A program made the position numbers and the translations under genes. A stretch of 64,000 nucleotides of DNA, taken from the NCBI RefSeq assembly GCF_009905375.1, contig NC_133647.1:171226790-171290789 (forward strand), read 5' to 3'. The notes beneath the pieces were generated by a model. It ran no database searches and had not been told where the DNA came from. It worked only from the letters and a program-made list of their open reading frames with translations. Of this stretch, positions 1 through 10,632 are shown one piece after another. How positions within the stretch are numbered: position 1 is the stretch's first letter; the number at the start of each line of letters is the position of its first letter. The stretch is from Apium graveolens (lineage: Eukaryota; Streptophyta; Magnoliopsida; Apiales; Apiaceae).

Positions 1-756
1 AATTCATTTCCGAAAACTTAGAAGTAAAATAAGTCTTGTATAAATTAGTTCATGTATATGAACCAATTTAAGTTTATTTTTAATTTTTTTCATATTTGTT
101 TATCATTTGGGTGAGTTAATTTTATATTATTTGATTTTTAATATGTTACTAAAGGATAGAAATTATTGTATTTTAAAATTTATATTACATATTTATGTAA
201 TTTTAATATTAGTAAATAAAATTTACTATTGTGTCCGTTATTATTTTGTAATATTACATTATGGAAAACCTAGTAAAAAATTCCAAAAAAAGTTTTGAGC
301 AACAAAATGTATTCTGCTGCATTTTGCTACTGTTTTTTAAAAATCTGGCGCTTACTTAATTCTACCAAATTTGGTCGAATTTAGCGTATTAATTTCGACC
401 TGATTTGGTCAAATTTAGCGTAGCATTTTTGACCATATTTGGTCGAATTTAGTATTTGTGGGTGGAATTTTTGAATTTTTACGAAATTTTGAAATTTTGT
501 CAAAAAAATTTAGGGATGAGTTTTTGCAACCAATTTCGGTCGAATTTAGTTGGTCGAATTAAGTTGGCCAAATTTATTCGGTCGAATTTAGTACGGTCGA
601 ATTTAGCTAAACTCGACCGCACTCCTTATTTTCGACTAGTCTTTGTTTGACCAACAACTGGTTGGTCGAAAATAGCTATTTTCGACCAAAATCGGTCGAA
701 TTTAGCTAAATTCAACCAAAAAAATTCGGTCGAATTTAGCCAAATTTCTTGTAGTG
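1..756. mobile_element. CACTA (En/Spm) DNA transposon, right end only
   Basis: The right terminus reads, on the minus strand, CACTACAAGAAATTTGGC, which is the classic plant CACTA end. Just inside it, from about 370 to 745, roughly ten copies of a 13-bp subterminal motif (GGTCGAATTTAGC and variants such as TCGGTCGAATTTAG) occur in both orientations, as expected for transposase-binding subterminal repeats. No matching left end beginning CACTACAAG is present, so the element starts before the window. The 3-bp target duplication cannot be checked; the first outside bases are CCC (757-759). The first 340 bases are AT-rich and show no transposase similarity, so only noncoding sequence of the element is visible. 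Confidence 0.85.
370..745. repeat. CACTA subterminal repeat cluster
   Basis: Copies of the GGTCGAATTTAG core lie near 370, 404 (one mismatch), 438, 535, 550, 578, 592, 690 and 727, plus inverted copies (TTCGACC, CTCGACC) near 394, 608 and 681. Density rises toward the terminus at 756. This arrangement is diagnostic of CACTA elements. The role as transposase-binding sites is family knowledge, not shown here. Confidence 0.8.
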
Positions 757-826
757 CCCTCATCACCTCGCAAATATATAATTTGGCCATTTTCATCAGC
801 AAAGCACACTGTTGATACAGGAGACT
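757..826 (-). pseudogene. Possible WD40 (LEC14B-like) exon fragment
   Basis: On the minus strand this stretch is open and reads SPVSTVCFADENGQIIYLRG then DEG, preceded by an acceptor-like TTTTTACTCCAG. From memory it resembles the WD-repeat segment of plant LEC14B-like proteins (…NTVCFADE.GHLIYSGSDD…). The CACTA terminus abuts it directly, so the exon would be cut there. Only about 23 codons are visible. No further WD40 exon is seen between 826 and 1386. The assignment rests on one short match and is tentative; the fragment may have been carried by a transposon rather than mark a resident gene. Confidence 0.35.
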
Positions 827-1386
827 GGAGTAAAAATGCAAATAAAATCTAAATCAGTTTCATTGGAGCAAGCCAAGACATGCTTTGCATTTTTCGAGTC
901 AGTTAAGAAAGTTGGCTCTTGCACCGAGCTAGCTACATATAATAACAAATTTCACAGAATAATTACTTTAGTAGATATATCATGTTCATACACATTTTTA
1001 TTTATGTCATCTAAGACTGAACAATCCGTTAAAATGGTAGAGCTAACTCCAGCTTCTCACCACTTGGTGCTTTACTATGACCTCAAGTCCTAACTGAGGG
1101 GAAAAGGGTGTATATAACAATTTACAATCATTGTAAATTGTTACACACACACACACACACTAATGTTGCACAAAAACATCTAGGACTTTGGAGAAGTTAA
1201 TTTTCTGATAGCCATTAAACATGATGTTTGTGGAACTTGGATCGTGACAAATGCTTTATATATATAGTTTTAGTCATGCTTATCCTTTCACTTCGTTCGT
1301 ATTTATTTTCATAGTCTTTGGTGTGTCTAAACTCTCGGTACTTTTTATTGACCTTTTAAGAATTTTACATTTTGATGTTGGTATAG

Positions 1387-1534
1387 GTTGCTCAAAGGCC
1401 GCAGCTTTCCTGCAAAAGTTTTAATAACCAGGAGAACAAACCTGATTGATTACCCAACTTTGATGTCCCCGGGCATTAGGAGTCCTACAGATAATAACTA
1501 TGGACCAAGTAATTACATGGATGATTCTTTTGAG
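1387..1534 (+). pseudogene. Exon of TBC/Rab-GAP-like gene (fragment 1)
   Basis: The segment follows an acceptor-like GGTATAG and ends at a donor-like GAG|GTATTG. One frame is open throughout and includes FPAKVLITRRTNLIDYPTLM, ending DDSFE in phase 0. It joins in frame to the next exon (1648-1831), whose C-terminal part resembles the segment just before the TBC domain of plant Gyp1/TBC1D22-like Rab GTPase activators. No start codon or upstream exon is recognised. The evidence for an exon is the matching phase and splice sites. The family name comes mainly from the next exon. Confidence 0.4.
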
Positions 1535-1647
1535 GTATTGTTGATAGTATTTGTTTAGTACATTATAACAGAGATATTATATAGAAGCTAATACAGATTT
1601 TTACATGCTTATCAAAGCTAATACTTCTCTATAACTGTTTAATGTAG

Positions 1648-1831
1648 AAAGAAACTCACATTAGAAGCCAGACAGACACTGATTCAGATTATAGTAAATT
1701 GAAAACGTCAACTTCAACTAATAAGAGTGCAACCAAAGAGGTCTAGAAGTCTACAATGGGTGCCAGAGTTACTGATTCCGCTAGGATACTGAAGTTTACT
1801 AAAGAGTTGTCTGCACCAGCTGTCATTTTAA
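1648..1831 (+). pseudogene. Exon of TBC/Rab-GAP-like gene (fragment 2), with in-frame stop
   Basis: Acceptor-like TAATGTAG precedes it and donor-like A|GTATCT follows. Phase matches the exon ending at 1534. The translation is Ser/Thr-rich, then ARVTDSARILKFTKELSAPA, which I recognise from the linker immediately N-terminal to the TBC domain of plant Gyp1-type Rab-GAPs (family form: TDSARVMKFTKELSGTTVIL). A TAG interrupts the frame at about 1744-1746, before the conserved stretch. No exon for the TBC catalytic core (Arg and Gln fingers) is found downstream before 4226. I read this as a broken or captured gene fragment. Confidence 0.5.
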
Positions 1832-2673
1832 GTATCTTATTGCTTATAATATCATTATTTTAAGTCATGAGTTTTTATTTAGTTATTTAATATATATATG
1901 TGTGTGTGTGTATAAATGAGCAATTTTTTGTGAGTGATGTCATAAAGCTTTGCAAAGTTTCATGTTTTGACAGTTTATGATGTATAGTGCTAGTCTAACT
2001 GAAATATATGTACATCCTTCGTACCTTTTAACCTACGAAAGAGCTCAAACTCTTGAATGAGTTTCTTATTTGCTTACAGTTTGTTACTCTCTAAGAGAAT
2101 AAAATGTGACACAGTATCTAATCATGTGGATTACACAACAATGCAGATTATAGACTGCAGAGTAGCATCTAAACTGCAGGGAACAAATGAACCAAGTGGC
2201 AGACCTGTATATATGGAGTGATGCGTATGTGATGCGTATGTGATGCGTATGGCGCGGTAGAGGTGCAAGAGGCTGTATGTGGAATGAACTGCTGAGAGAA
2301 TGAACTGCAGAGAGAGTCTCTAAATGCGAGACCAGATACAGGGAATTCTTCAAAAGGAGGAAGTGTAGTCTTGTGATTTTTTTAATATCTTTATAGTTTA
2401 TTATGCTTTCTTTAAGATTAATAAGTGACCATGATTAGCATAGCAGGTTCCAGACATGAATAAAGAGCAATGTGACTGTACCATATATATATATATAGTA
2501 GACCTGTGAATCAGCTTCCATTATTGAATCCTTTCCAAACCTTAGTTTCTTTTTAATTACTCGATATTCCTATCCTGACATTGAGCTTTATCACAACAAT
2601 TTTCCTGGGTTTTGTACAATCTATTAAGGCTTTGTACCTCCAGTGATAACACTGCATAATACATATATACAAC
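1832..2673. other. Intergenic stretch, no gene recognised
   Basis: AT-rich sequence with a short TG/TA microsatellite near 1893-1911 and a threefold TGATGCGTATG direct repeat at about 2219-2250. The segment 2190-2320 has a diverged copy at 3145-3245. No open frame with recognisable protein similarity was found on either strand. Confidence 0.6.
2190..2320. repeat. Dispersed duplicate, copy 1
   Basis: Shares the succession AGACCTGTATATATGGAG, TGATGCGTATG, GCGGTAG, GGTGCAAGA, then AATGAACTGCAGAGAGAGT, with 3145-3245. This copy carries two extra TGATGCGTATG units. It may mark a nonautonomous element or a local segmental duplication. No termini could be defined. Confidence 0.6.
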
Positions 2674-2937
2674 GGGAAAAATATCAAACTGATCACTCAT
2701 TTCATCCAAATGTATCAAATAGGTTATTACTTTCCAGTTTGACTCAATTTGGTTACCAGTTTGAAATTTTGTATCAATTTAGTTATTTAAAAGTTAAAAT
2801 TTTGTATCGATTTAGTCATCGGAAGATAATTTATTTGATACAAAATTTCAAATTAATGATCAAATTGAGTCAAACTGGAAAGTAATGACATACTTATATA
2901 TTTGGACGAAACGAGTGACCGACTTGATATTTTTCCC
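2674..2937. mobile_element. Foldback MITE with long terminal inverted repeats
   Basis: The left end GGGAAAAATATCAAACTGAT and the reverse complement of the right end (GGGAAAAATATCAAGTCGGT) match closely. The similarity extends inward about 40 bp or more (CACTCATTTCATCCAAATGT against CACTCGTTTCGTCCAAATA). The inner arms also pair: TTTCCAGTTTGACTCAATTT recurs inverted near 2857-2880. Total length is 264 bp with no coding capacity. No clean target duplication is visible, so the superfamily is unassigned. A Mutator-type MITE is possible because of the long TIRs. Confidence 0.75.
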
Positions 2938-4125
2938 TAATACATACACACCAATTCCTATAATATAATAGAAATTGAAGTTTGGACCTAACAGCAAAGT
3001 TATAATGTAAACAATCACAACAGATAAACACCACTTCCTAAATACCGAGTAATTAAATAAAATTGATTATAATTATAAAATCTGAACCTAATTGCAAAAC
3101 CATAATGCAAAAGATTGATCAACACCTACAAATGAATAAAGTGCAAGACCTGTATGTATGGAGTGATGCGTATGGAGCGGTAGCGGTGCAAGAAGCCGTA
3201 TGTAGAATGAATTGCTGAGAGAATGAACTGCAGAGAGAGTTTTTGGCATCTGTGGCTTGTGTATTGTTTGTGTTGTCGTGGCGTGTGCATTCTCTAAATT
3301 GTCTGTTTTTTGCTTATTAATATTATTATTTACACTTATTTATTTATAATATAATCATTTTAAAAGGATAACCAAATTGAGGGGTCAACCAAACTACAAA
3401 TTATACCCCTGTTTGGCTATTATAATTTAGTATAGATACGACCCACTATTAATTTGGGAAGCAATACATATTTTTGCCGATTGATCTGATTCCAAATTCC
3501 AATCCCTTTTGACACTACAGGCCCAAATACCTGTGAACTCAATATTCAACCAGGAGAAGTCCAAGTCCAACGGTGAATTTTGGATGCCAACTTTTTGATT
3601 TCGTGAAAGACTCGACCACCTTTTTTGCATCCGAACAGATAACGCATTTTCTTGATGACCAATACTTTTTGAAAATAATTTTCGATACTTAATCACTTAT
3701 ATCCAAATTTTATTAAAATGATGTATAATATAAATAGATATCGTATAATATAAATAGATATTGGTAAAGACTTGTGAATTCTAAACTATAAAATTAATTT
3801 TGCTTAGATCATTGTTCCATAAAAAAATATGGTACATGCACCGATAATATACAAAAAAAACTATGAATTCCCATATAAAATCTCATACTATAATTTCATT
3901 TATAAAATATAAAATTTTAGTCATACATATTGCAGCAAGTAAATATGAGTTATTCACTAAACTATATTCTCGGTCACATCTTATTTCCAATTTTTACATA
4001 AATTATTTCAGGAGCAACCTGAGTTTTGAGGACGGAGAATTTCTTTTTTTAAACATGTTATGTTTTATACATTTCAATAACTACGATCGAGTACGCCTCA
4101 GTAACTGCACATATAATAGCTTGTT
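2938..4125. other. Intergenic stretch, no gene recognised
   Basis: AT-rich DNA. It holds the second copy of the dispersed duplicate (3145-3245), and a duplicated TATAAATAGATAT motif near 3728-3760. No open frame on either strand resembles a known protein. Confidence 0.55.
3145..3245. repeat. Dispersed duplicate, copy 2
   Basis: Diverged copy of 2190-2320: GACCTGTATGTATGGAGTG, a single TGATGCGTATG unit, GCGGTAGCGGTGCAAGAAGC and GAATGAACTGCAGAGAGAGT occur in the same order and orientation. It lacks the tandem expansion present in copy 1. Confidence 0.6.
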
Positions 4126-4133
4126 TATAAATA
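4126..4133 (+). promoter_or_regulatory. Putative TATA box of the LTP-like gene
   Basis: TATAAATA lies 93 bp upstream of the ATG at 4226, typical spacing for a plant TATA plus a 60-70 nt leader. A CTCAGTAACTGCAC / CTCAGTAGCTGCAC direct repeat flanks it (about 4097-4110 and 4166-4179). Functional status is inferred from position and sequence only. Confidence 0.4.
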
Positions 4134-4225
4134 CCTTTGAAAATAATAACCGGGAGCACGCTGCCTCAGTAGCTGCACCTTTGTAAAAATCATAGTAGCT
4201 AGTCTCATATATTCAGTTTACATAA

Positions 4226-4309
4226 ATGACGAGGCGTATCATTACTCTAGCTGCATTATTCCTTGTGATAATGATGGTAGCAGATACTGAGGCTACCACA
4301 GACAAATTC
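4226..4309 (+). pseudogene. nsLTP-like secreted peptide gene, 5' part (split by copia-C)
   Basis: ATG starts a signal peptide (MTRRIITLAALFLVIMMVA, then DTEATTDKF): two arginines, a hydrophobic core, and small residues at the likely cleavage site. The frame is then broken by insertion of the copia-C element at 4310. The target duplication AATTC (4305-4309) recurs at 9724-9728, where the same frame resumes. The two parts together would encode about 95 residues, the size of a type 2 nonspecific lipid-transfer protein or DIR1-like protein: a small secreted lipid carrier with an eight-cysteine fold. As it stands, the open frame ends inside the LTR. Confidence 0.75.
4305..4309. repeat. Target-site duplication AATTC, left
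   Basis: Identical to 9724-9728. It flanks copia-C exactly outside the TG…CA LTR ends, the 5-bp duplication made by Ty1/copia integrases. Confidence 0.9.
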
Positions 4310-4949
4310 TGTTAGAATTCAAACTCTCAAGCAGTAATAATTACAGCTTGGTTTATAAATGCAATAACATGAAAAAGAAAATAAGAGCAGTCAACCCAGG
4401 AAATATGGTAGGCTGATATATATTATTATCTTTCATACAGGGTGGTGGTCAAAAGCGTGTACTGATAAATGAAATAGGAACGTGGAAGTCTGGGAAGCTA
4501 AATAGAAGACTACATGCAACTTACGTGTATAGGCTGGAAATTAAAGAAGTGAAGACTTATATGTTTGTATTCTAAAGTTAAGGTAGGCTGCACATCTAAA
4601 CAGAGAAGGCAACAACTAGCTGCTCATGTGGAAAATGAATGAAGCCCTAAAAATAAGGTGGCTATACGCGTATGTATTAATAGCAGCTAGAAAATTGACA
4701 TAAGTAATGACATGTACAACATAGCCTATAAATAGGACACCCAGCAAGATTTTAAAGATACACAGAAGTGAGAAAAAATATATTTGTTATAAGGAGTTGT
4801 AGCTCATTAGAAAGAAAGGAAGGCAGCAACCTTGTGTTCAAAAAGCTGTACCTTTATATATCGAGTGAAATAAGTAATAAAAGTTTAAGTATTTATCTTT
4901 AGTGTACAATTTATATATTTTGTGTGTAAAGCTTATCACGTTTCCAACA
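4310..4949 (+). repeat. copia-C 5' LTR
   Basis: Begins TGTTAGAATTCAAAC and ends TTTCCAACA, 640 bp. It contains a TATA-like TATAAATAGGACACC segment near 4730 and A/T-rich sequence before the PBS. It matches the 3' LTR with about 13 visible substitutions and one 1-bp indel. Confidence 0.93.
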
Positions 4950-4951
4950 AG

Positions 4952-4963
4952 TGGCATCAGAGC
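4952..4963 (+). promoter_or_regulatory. copia-C primer-binding site
   Basis: TGGCATCAGAGC starts 2 nt after the 5' LTR. It differs by one base from the plant initiator tRNA-Met complement TGGTATCAGAGC, the usual copia minus-strand primer site. Confidence 0.85.
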
Positions 4964-4983
4964 TAAGGTTCCGTTCGTGAAAA

Positions 4984-7900
4984 ATGGCGACGATGGTGCA
5001 ACCACAAATCCTGAAATTGACGGCAACAAATTACGGGAACTGGAGTATCCAAATGAAGGTGTTACTCGGTTCATACGATAATTGGGATATTGTTGAAAGT
5101 GGTTATGACGAGCCCGTAGATGCTACCACTGAAGCGGCCCTTTCAAATGCGGAGAAGACAATTTTGAAAGAGACCCGGTAAAAAGATAAAAAGGCGTTAT
5201 ATACAATTATTCAAGGAGTTGACGAATCAACCTTTGAAAAAATTTCAAATGCAAAAACGGCGAAAGAAGCGTGGGAGATTCTGCAAAAATCATTCCAAGG
5301 AGTCGAAAAAGTCAAAAAGGTGCGGCTCCAGGTGTTACGCGCGGAATTTGAAAATATAAAGATGAAGAATTCAGAAAATATTGGTGAATTTGTTACGTGC
5401 TTGAAAGTCGTGACAAACGAGATGAAAAGAAATGGTGAAAGTCTCGATGATGTTCGGGTGATGGAAAAATTACTCCGTTCATTGACGAGGAAATCTGATT
5501 ACGTTGTTACTTCTATCGAGGAATCAAAGGACTTGTCCACAATTTCTATTGATGAGCTCGTAGGTTCACTTCAAGCTCATGAGTAGCGGATGAACCAGTA
5601 TGATGATGCAAGCCATTTGGAAAAGGCGTTGCAAAGTAAGGTGTCTATTGGTGACAGTTCTGGCAGTAGCAGTTCTGCACGTGGAAGAGGTGGCTTTAGA
5701 GGTGGCTACCATGGTGGACGAGGACGAGGAAGGCAGTCCTTCAATAGAGGCCAGAATTCTGAAGGGTATCAGCCATCTGGTCGTGGTCAAAATTTCAGAG
5801 GCCGAGGACGAGGCGGATATCAATAACGAGGTGATAAGTCTCAATATCAGTGCTATAACTGTAATAAATATGGTCATTTCAGTTATGAGTGTAGAGCACC
5901 AAAGGTGGAAGAAAGAAGTCATTTTGCAGCAACAAAAGAAGACAAAGGTGTTGGCACTGCTATGTTCCTCAATTATAAAGGAGACGAGGAGAGCAAGAAG
6001 AATGTTTGGTATCTTGACTCAGGGGCCAGCAATCACATGACTGGCCATAAAGATTTATTTACAGAGATAGACGAGGTCGTTACAGGAGAAGTTACTTTCG
6101 GTGACTCATCAAAGATTCCAGTCAAAGGGAAAGGTACAATTACGATTGTGTCAAAGAATGGTGAGAAAAAATATATAAATGATGTTTATTATATACCTGC
6201 TTTGAAAAGTAATATCATCAGTGTTGGCCAACTTGTGGAGAAAGGGTATAATATTCAGATGCAGGATAATTCTCTCATCATCAGAAATCAGGTTAGAGAA
6301 TTAAATGCAGATGTGGAGATGTCAAAAAATCGTCTGTTCACACTTGATATGCAGACGAAGGTACAAAAGTGCTTAAAGTCGGTCATTAAAAATGATTCAT
6401 GGTTATGGCATTTGAGATATGGCCATCTCGGATTTTCTGGCTTGAAATTATTGTCAAAGACAAAAATGGTGGACGGTTTTCCAGAAATCAACGAACTAGA
6501 TAATTTGTGTGAAGCGTGTGTCAAGGGGAAGCAACACAGACAAAGTTTTCCCGTTGGAAAATCATGGAGAGCCAGGAGGCCATTGGAGATTGTTCACACA
6601 GATATTGCTGGTCCATTTGATATCTCATCACTTGGAGGTAATAGGTATTACCTAACTTTTATTGATGATTTTAGCAGGAAAAGTTGGGTGTATATCATCA
6701 AAGAAAAGTCGGAGGCTCTTGATAAATTCAAGGAGTTCAAAGCACTGGCGGAAAAATAAAGTGGGCAGTATTTGAAGATACTCAGATCAGACAGAGGAGG
6801 CGAGTACACTTCAAACTTGTTTAGAAGCTTCTGCCGAGCACATGGAATAAATCATCAATTAACAACGGCCTACACTCCTCAACAAAATGGCGTTGCAGAA
6901 AGGAAGAATCACACTATTCTTGATATGGCAAGGAGTATGGTGAAAGCAAAACACTTGCCAAGAACTTTCTGGGCGGAAGCCGTTCAATGTGCAGTTTATT
7001 TGTTGAATCGCTGTCCAACAAAAAGTGTCAGAAACAAAACTCCGAATGAAGCATGGAGTGGTAGCAAACCATCAGTTGGACATCTCAGAATTTTTGGATG
7101 TATTGCTTATGCCCACGTTCCCGATCAGAAAAGGAAGAAGCTGGATGATAAAGGCGAGAAATGCATTTTTACCGGATATGACAAAAGAAGCAAGGCGTAC
7201 AGACTCTACAATCCCCTAACGAAGAAATTAATCATTTCTCGAGATGTTGAGTTTGATGAATCTGATTACTGGAGATGGAGCGAGGATGAAAGAAAAGTTG
7301 CTGGTTTATTTTTCAATGGTGATGACGATGACAGTGATAACCAAAACATTGAAGATGACGATGATCAAACTCCTCCACCAAGTCCAAATCAACAAACTCC
7401 TGGATCAACACCATCCACGGGAGAAAGCAGTAGTTCAGGAGGAGCACCATGAAAGATGCGGAGTCTGGATAATATCTATGAAGCAACAAGTCCGGTACAA
7501 ACAACCTTTGATTATTCTCTATTTTGTTTAATGGCTGAATGTGATCCAGTTACATTTGAAGAGGTTTCTAAAGAAAGCAAATGGAATAAAGCCATGGATG
7601 AGGAAATTGGTGCAATAAAGAAAAATAATACTTGGGAGCTCACAGATCTTCTAGAAGGACACAAATCAATTGGTGTCAAGTGGGTCTACAAGACCAAGAC
7701 GAATCAGGATGGAAAAATGGAGAAATACAAGGAGAGGCTAGTGGCTAAAGGCTACAAGCAGCGATATGGCATTGACTATGATGAGGTGTTTGCTCTAGTT
7801 GCACGAGTTGACATCATCAGACTTCTTACAGCAATTGCCGCTCAAAATCAATGGAAGATTTTTCAGATGGACGTGAAGTCAGCATTCCTAAACGGTTATC

Positions 7901-9075
7901 TTGAAGAAGAAGTCTATAATGAGCAGCCTCCCGGATATGTTCAGAAAGGCCGGGAAAACAAAGTCTACAGACTGAAAAAAGCCTTATATGGTTTGAAGCA
8001 AGCTCCGCGAGCATGGAATATAAGGGTTGATGAATATTTTCAGAGAAAAGGTTTCGTGAAGAGTCCATACGAGCATGCCCTCTACACGAAAACAAATTCA
8101 GAGGGAGATATTATGATCATTTGCTTATACGTGGATGACATGATATTTACCGGAAATAACCCTGGTATGTTCGATGATTTTAAGAAAGTTATGACTAATG
8201 AATTTGAGATGACAGATATTGGTCAAATGTCGTACTTTCTTGGAGTCGAGGTGAAGCAAAACAAAGACGGGATTTTTATGTGTCAGAAAAAATATGCGGA
8301 GCAAATTTTAAAGAAGTTCAGAATGGAGGAATGCAAGCAAGTGAGCACGCCAGCAGAAGCAAGCATAAAGCTCAGGATTGATTCAACGAGGGAGTCGGTA
8401 AATCCGACATTGTTCAAAAGTTTGGTTGGAAGTCTGAGGTACCTAACTTTTACTCGTCCAGATATTATGTATGCAGTTGGATTGGTTAGTATGTACATGG
8501 AGAAACCGAAGCAAGATCATTTCATGGCAGCTAAAAGAATCTTGAGGTACATAAAAGGAACACTTGATCATGGTCTGTTTTACACGCATTCTCAAGATTT
8601 GAAATTAGTTGGTTATTCAGACAGTGATTACGGTGGTGACTTGGATGACGGTAAAAGCACTTCGGGCTATGCTTTTCATATTGGTTCAACGATATTTTCG
8701 TGGTCATCAAAAAAGCAGCAGACAGTTGCCCTCTCAACATGTGAGGCGGAATACATGGCAGCAACAGCATGCGCATGTCAGGCTATGTGGCTAGTCTACG
8801 TATTGGGCGAGTTAAATCATGCAGAGGAAGGTCTGGTTAAAATTTATGTGGATAATAAATCCGCTATTTCCCTCGCGAAAAATCCGGTTTCCCACAGTAG
8901 AAGCAAGCACATCAACATTAAATATCATTTTATTCGAGAACAAGTGAATGAGAGAATTGTGGAGCTGGTACACTGCAAGACAGAAGATAATTTAGCTGAT
9001 ATTTTTACGAAGCCATTGAAGCCGGATATATTTCTCAAAATGAAAGAGAAGCTCGGAATGCAAAGTCGAGTTTGA
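4984..9075 (+). pseudogene. copia-C gag-pol polyprotein, five nonsense mutations
   Basis: One reading frame runs from ATG 4984 to TGA 9075 (1,363 codons) with no frameshift. Stops interrupt it at 5179 (TAA), 5584 (TAG), 5824 (TAA), 6757 (TAA) and 7450 (TGA). Order: gag N-terminus (NYGNWSIQMKVLL); Gly/Arg-rich segment (5690-5820); CCHC knuckle CYNCNKYGHFSYEC (5850-5891); protease WYLDSGASNHMTG (6007-6045); GAG-pre-integrase HHCC (HLRYGHLG…CEACVKGK); integrase D,D,E (VHTDIAGP, LRSDRGGEY); copia RT with YVDDM (8128-8142); RNase H with DSDYGG, TCEAEYMAA and VDNKSAI. Every stop sits where the neighbouring sequence suggests CAA, CAG or CGA, consistent with C-to-T changes. The catalytic residues I checked are present. 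Confidence 0.92.
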
Positions 9076-9082
9076 GCGGGAG
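9071..9082 (+). promoter_or_regulatory. copia-C polypurine tract
   Basis: TTTGAGCGGGAG directly precedes the 3' LTR and overlaps the gag-pol stop codon. The purine run GAGCGGGAG has one interruption. Its position fits plus-strand priming. Confidence 0.75.
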
Positions 9083-9723
9083 TGTTAGAATTCAAACTCT
9101 CAAGCAGTAATAATTACAGCTGGGTTTATAAATGCAGTAACATGAAAAAGAAAATAAGAGCAGTCAACCAAGGAAATATGGTAGGCTGATATATGTTATT
9201 ATCTTTCATACAGGGTGGTGGTCAAAAGCGTGTACTGATAAATGAAATAGGAACGTGGCAGTCTGGGAAGCTAAATAGAAGACTACATGCAACTTACGTG
9301 TATAGGCTGGAAATTAAAGAAGTGAAGACTTATATGTTTGTATTCTAAAGTTAAGGTAGGCTGCACATCTAAACAGAGAAGGCAACAACTAGCTGGTCAT
9401 GTGGAAAATGAATGAAGCCCTAAAAATAAGGTGGCTATACGCGTATGTATTAATAGCAGCTAGAAAATTGACATAAGCAATGACACGTACAACATAGCCT
9501 ATAAATAGGACACCCAACAAGATTTTAAAGATACACAAAAGTGAGAAAAATATATATTTGTTATAAGGAGTTGTAGCTCATTAGAAAGAAAGGAAGGCAG
9601 CAACCTTGTGTTCAAAAAGCTGTAGCTTTATATATCGAGTGAAATAAGTAATAAAAGTTTGAGTATTTATCTTTAGTGTACAATTTATATATTTTGTGTG
9701 TAAAGCTTATCACGTTTCCAACA
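9083..9723 (+). repeat. copia-C 3' LTR
   Basis: 641 bp, TGTTAGAATTC…TTTCCAACA, collinear with 4310-4949. It is followed at once by the TSD AATTC and then by the second half of the nsLTP-like coding frame. Confidence 0.93.
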
Positions 9724-9926
9724 AATTCTGCGGCAAATATCTACTGAAGCCGTGTGCACCATTTATATTTTTTCTCGACCATCCGTCAGCGCAATGTTGT
9801 TACGGTGTTAAAGAGTATCCATCTTGCTTCTGCGGATTTCTGATGAACCCAGTTCTCCGTCCGGCCTTGAAGAAAATAGCTATTTCTTTCCATCTTCAAC
9901 CACCCAAATGTAATATTGGAATGTAA
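9724..9926 (+). pseudogene. nsLTP-like secreted peptide gene, 3' part
   Basis: After the duplicated AATTC the frame reads CGKYLLKPCAPFI, then QCCYGVKEYPSCFCGFL and PPKCNIGM, ending at TAA 9924-9926. The cysteines follow the nsLTP pattern C…C…CC…CXC…C. Of the eight expected, seven are visible; where the seventh should be (family form ASCKVSVPKC) there is Phe (ISFHLQPPKC), a single-base change. So the fold would have lacked one disulfide, or the gene was already decaying. Family members bind acyl lipids in the apoplast or signal in defence. Here the gene is physically disrupted. Confidence 0.75.
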
Positions 9927-10632
9927 CATTTTTTATGTTAATGAATAACCTAAATTTTCTACGTTTAGTTTTCTTTTTTCTTTCTTTTTTTCTGTCAGGT
10001 TCTACGTTTAGTTTTCCGTTGAAAATTTTTATTGCTAAACCAAGTACTGGCGATAACAGATCGTTAAATAACCGAGTGTTATTGCTGATAGTTCACCCTG
10101 GTACTCATTGCTTCTCAAAGATCTCAAATGTCTGGTCCTATTGTACTTCTAGGTCTTCGTCTCCTGATTACTAATGTTGTGGGGAAAATTTTGGAAACAA
10201 AACAAAAAGAAACTTTTTCCAAAAAAGGTTTCAGCAACAAAGTATAAGGCCTGCCGTATAAACGCCATTTATGCCACGCTAATGAACTAGGATTTTCATA
10301 ACACATAATTAACGCCTACCTCCTTCCATCGCTTTCTGTTTGTCCTTCTTCCATCGCTTTCTGTTTGTCTAGTTGTTTGTATGCATATGAAAATATTTTC
10401 CTTTAAAATTATAAGTTCAATTAAGGAAATTTTAATGGTGCCCTGATCTTGAATTTGCCATAGTGGCTATAGCTTTATTATTAGTAGAATCTTGATAGGT
10501 CTTTTCAATAGAAAGGCAGACCTATTACAAAGAGAAACTAGAAGCCATAATTTTTAATTAGGTTGTTTGCCCAGGCCGCTATCTGCACAATGTTCTAAAA
10601 GATTGCATTTAGTTATCCTTTTTAACCGCTTA
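9927..10632. other. Downstream flank of the LTP-like gene, no further gene
   Basis: AT-rich DNA with a short duplicated pair (CTTCCATCGCTTTCTGTTTG twice, about 10323-10370) and pyrimidine tracts. No protein-like frame is recognised. The first 100-200 bp may be the 3' UTR and terminator region of the LTP-like gene, but no clear polyadenylation signal stands out. Confidence 0.5.

Larger units (their letters stand above)
4310..9723 (+). mobile_element. Complete Ty1/copia LTR retrotransposon (copia-C)
   Basis: 5,414 bp with two LTRs (4310-4949 and 9083-9723), a PBS resembling initiator tRNA-Met, a polypurine tract and a single-frame gag-pol region in copia order (gag, PR, INT, RT, RNase H). It is bounded by the TSD AATTC and inserted into the coding sequence of an nsLTP-like gene. 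Roughly 13 differences are visible between the two ~640-bp LTRs (about 2%), which indicates a fairly recent insertion. Five in-frame stop codons make it non-autonomous as it stands, but the LTRs and cis sites look intact. Confidence 0.95.

Noticed and set aside
107..298. 63-codon AT-rich plus-strand frame
   Set aside because: Low-complexity Ile/Tyr/Leu product inside the CACTA remnant; no homology or start context.
626..841. Minus-strand 71-codon frame across the CACTA end
   Set aside because: It joins transposon subterminal repeats to the adjacent exon fragment by chance; only the 757-826 part looks protein-coding.
2643..2885. 80-codon frame
   Set aside because: Lies within the foldback MITE; translation of inverted repeats.
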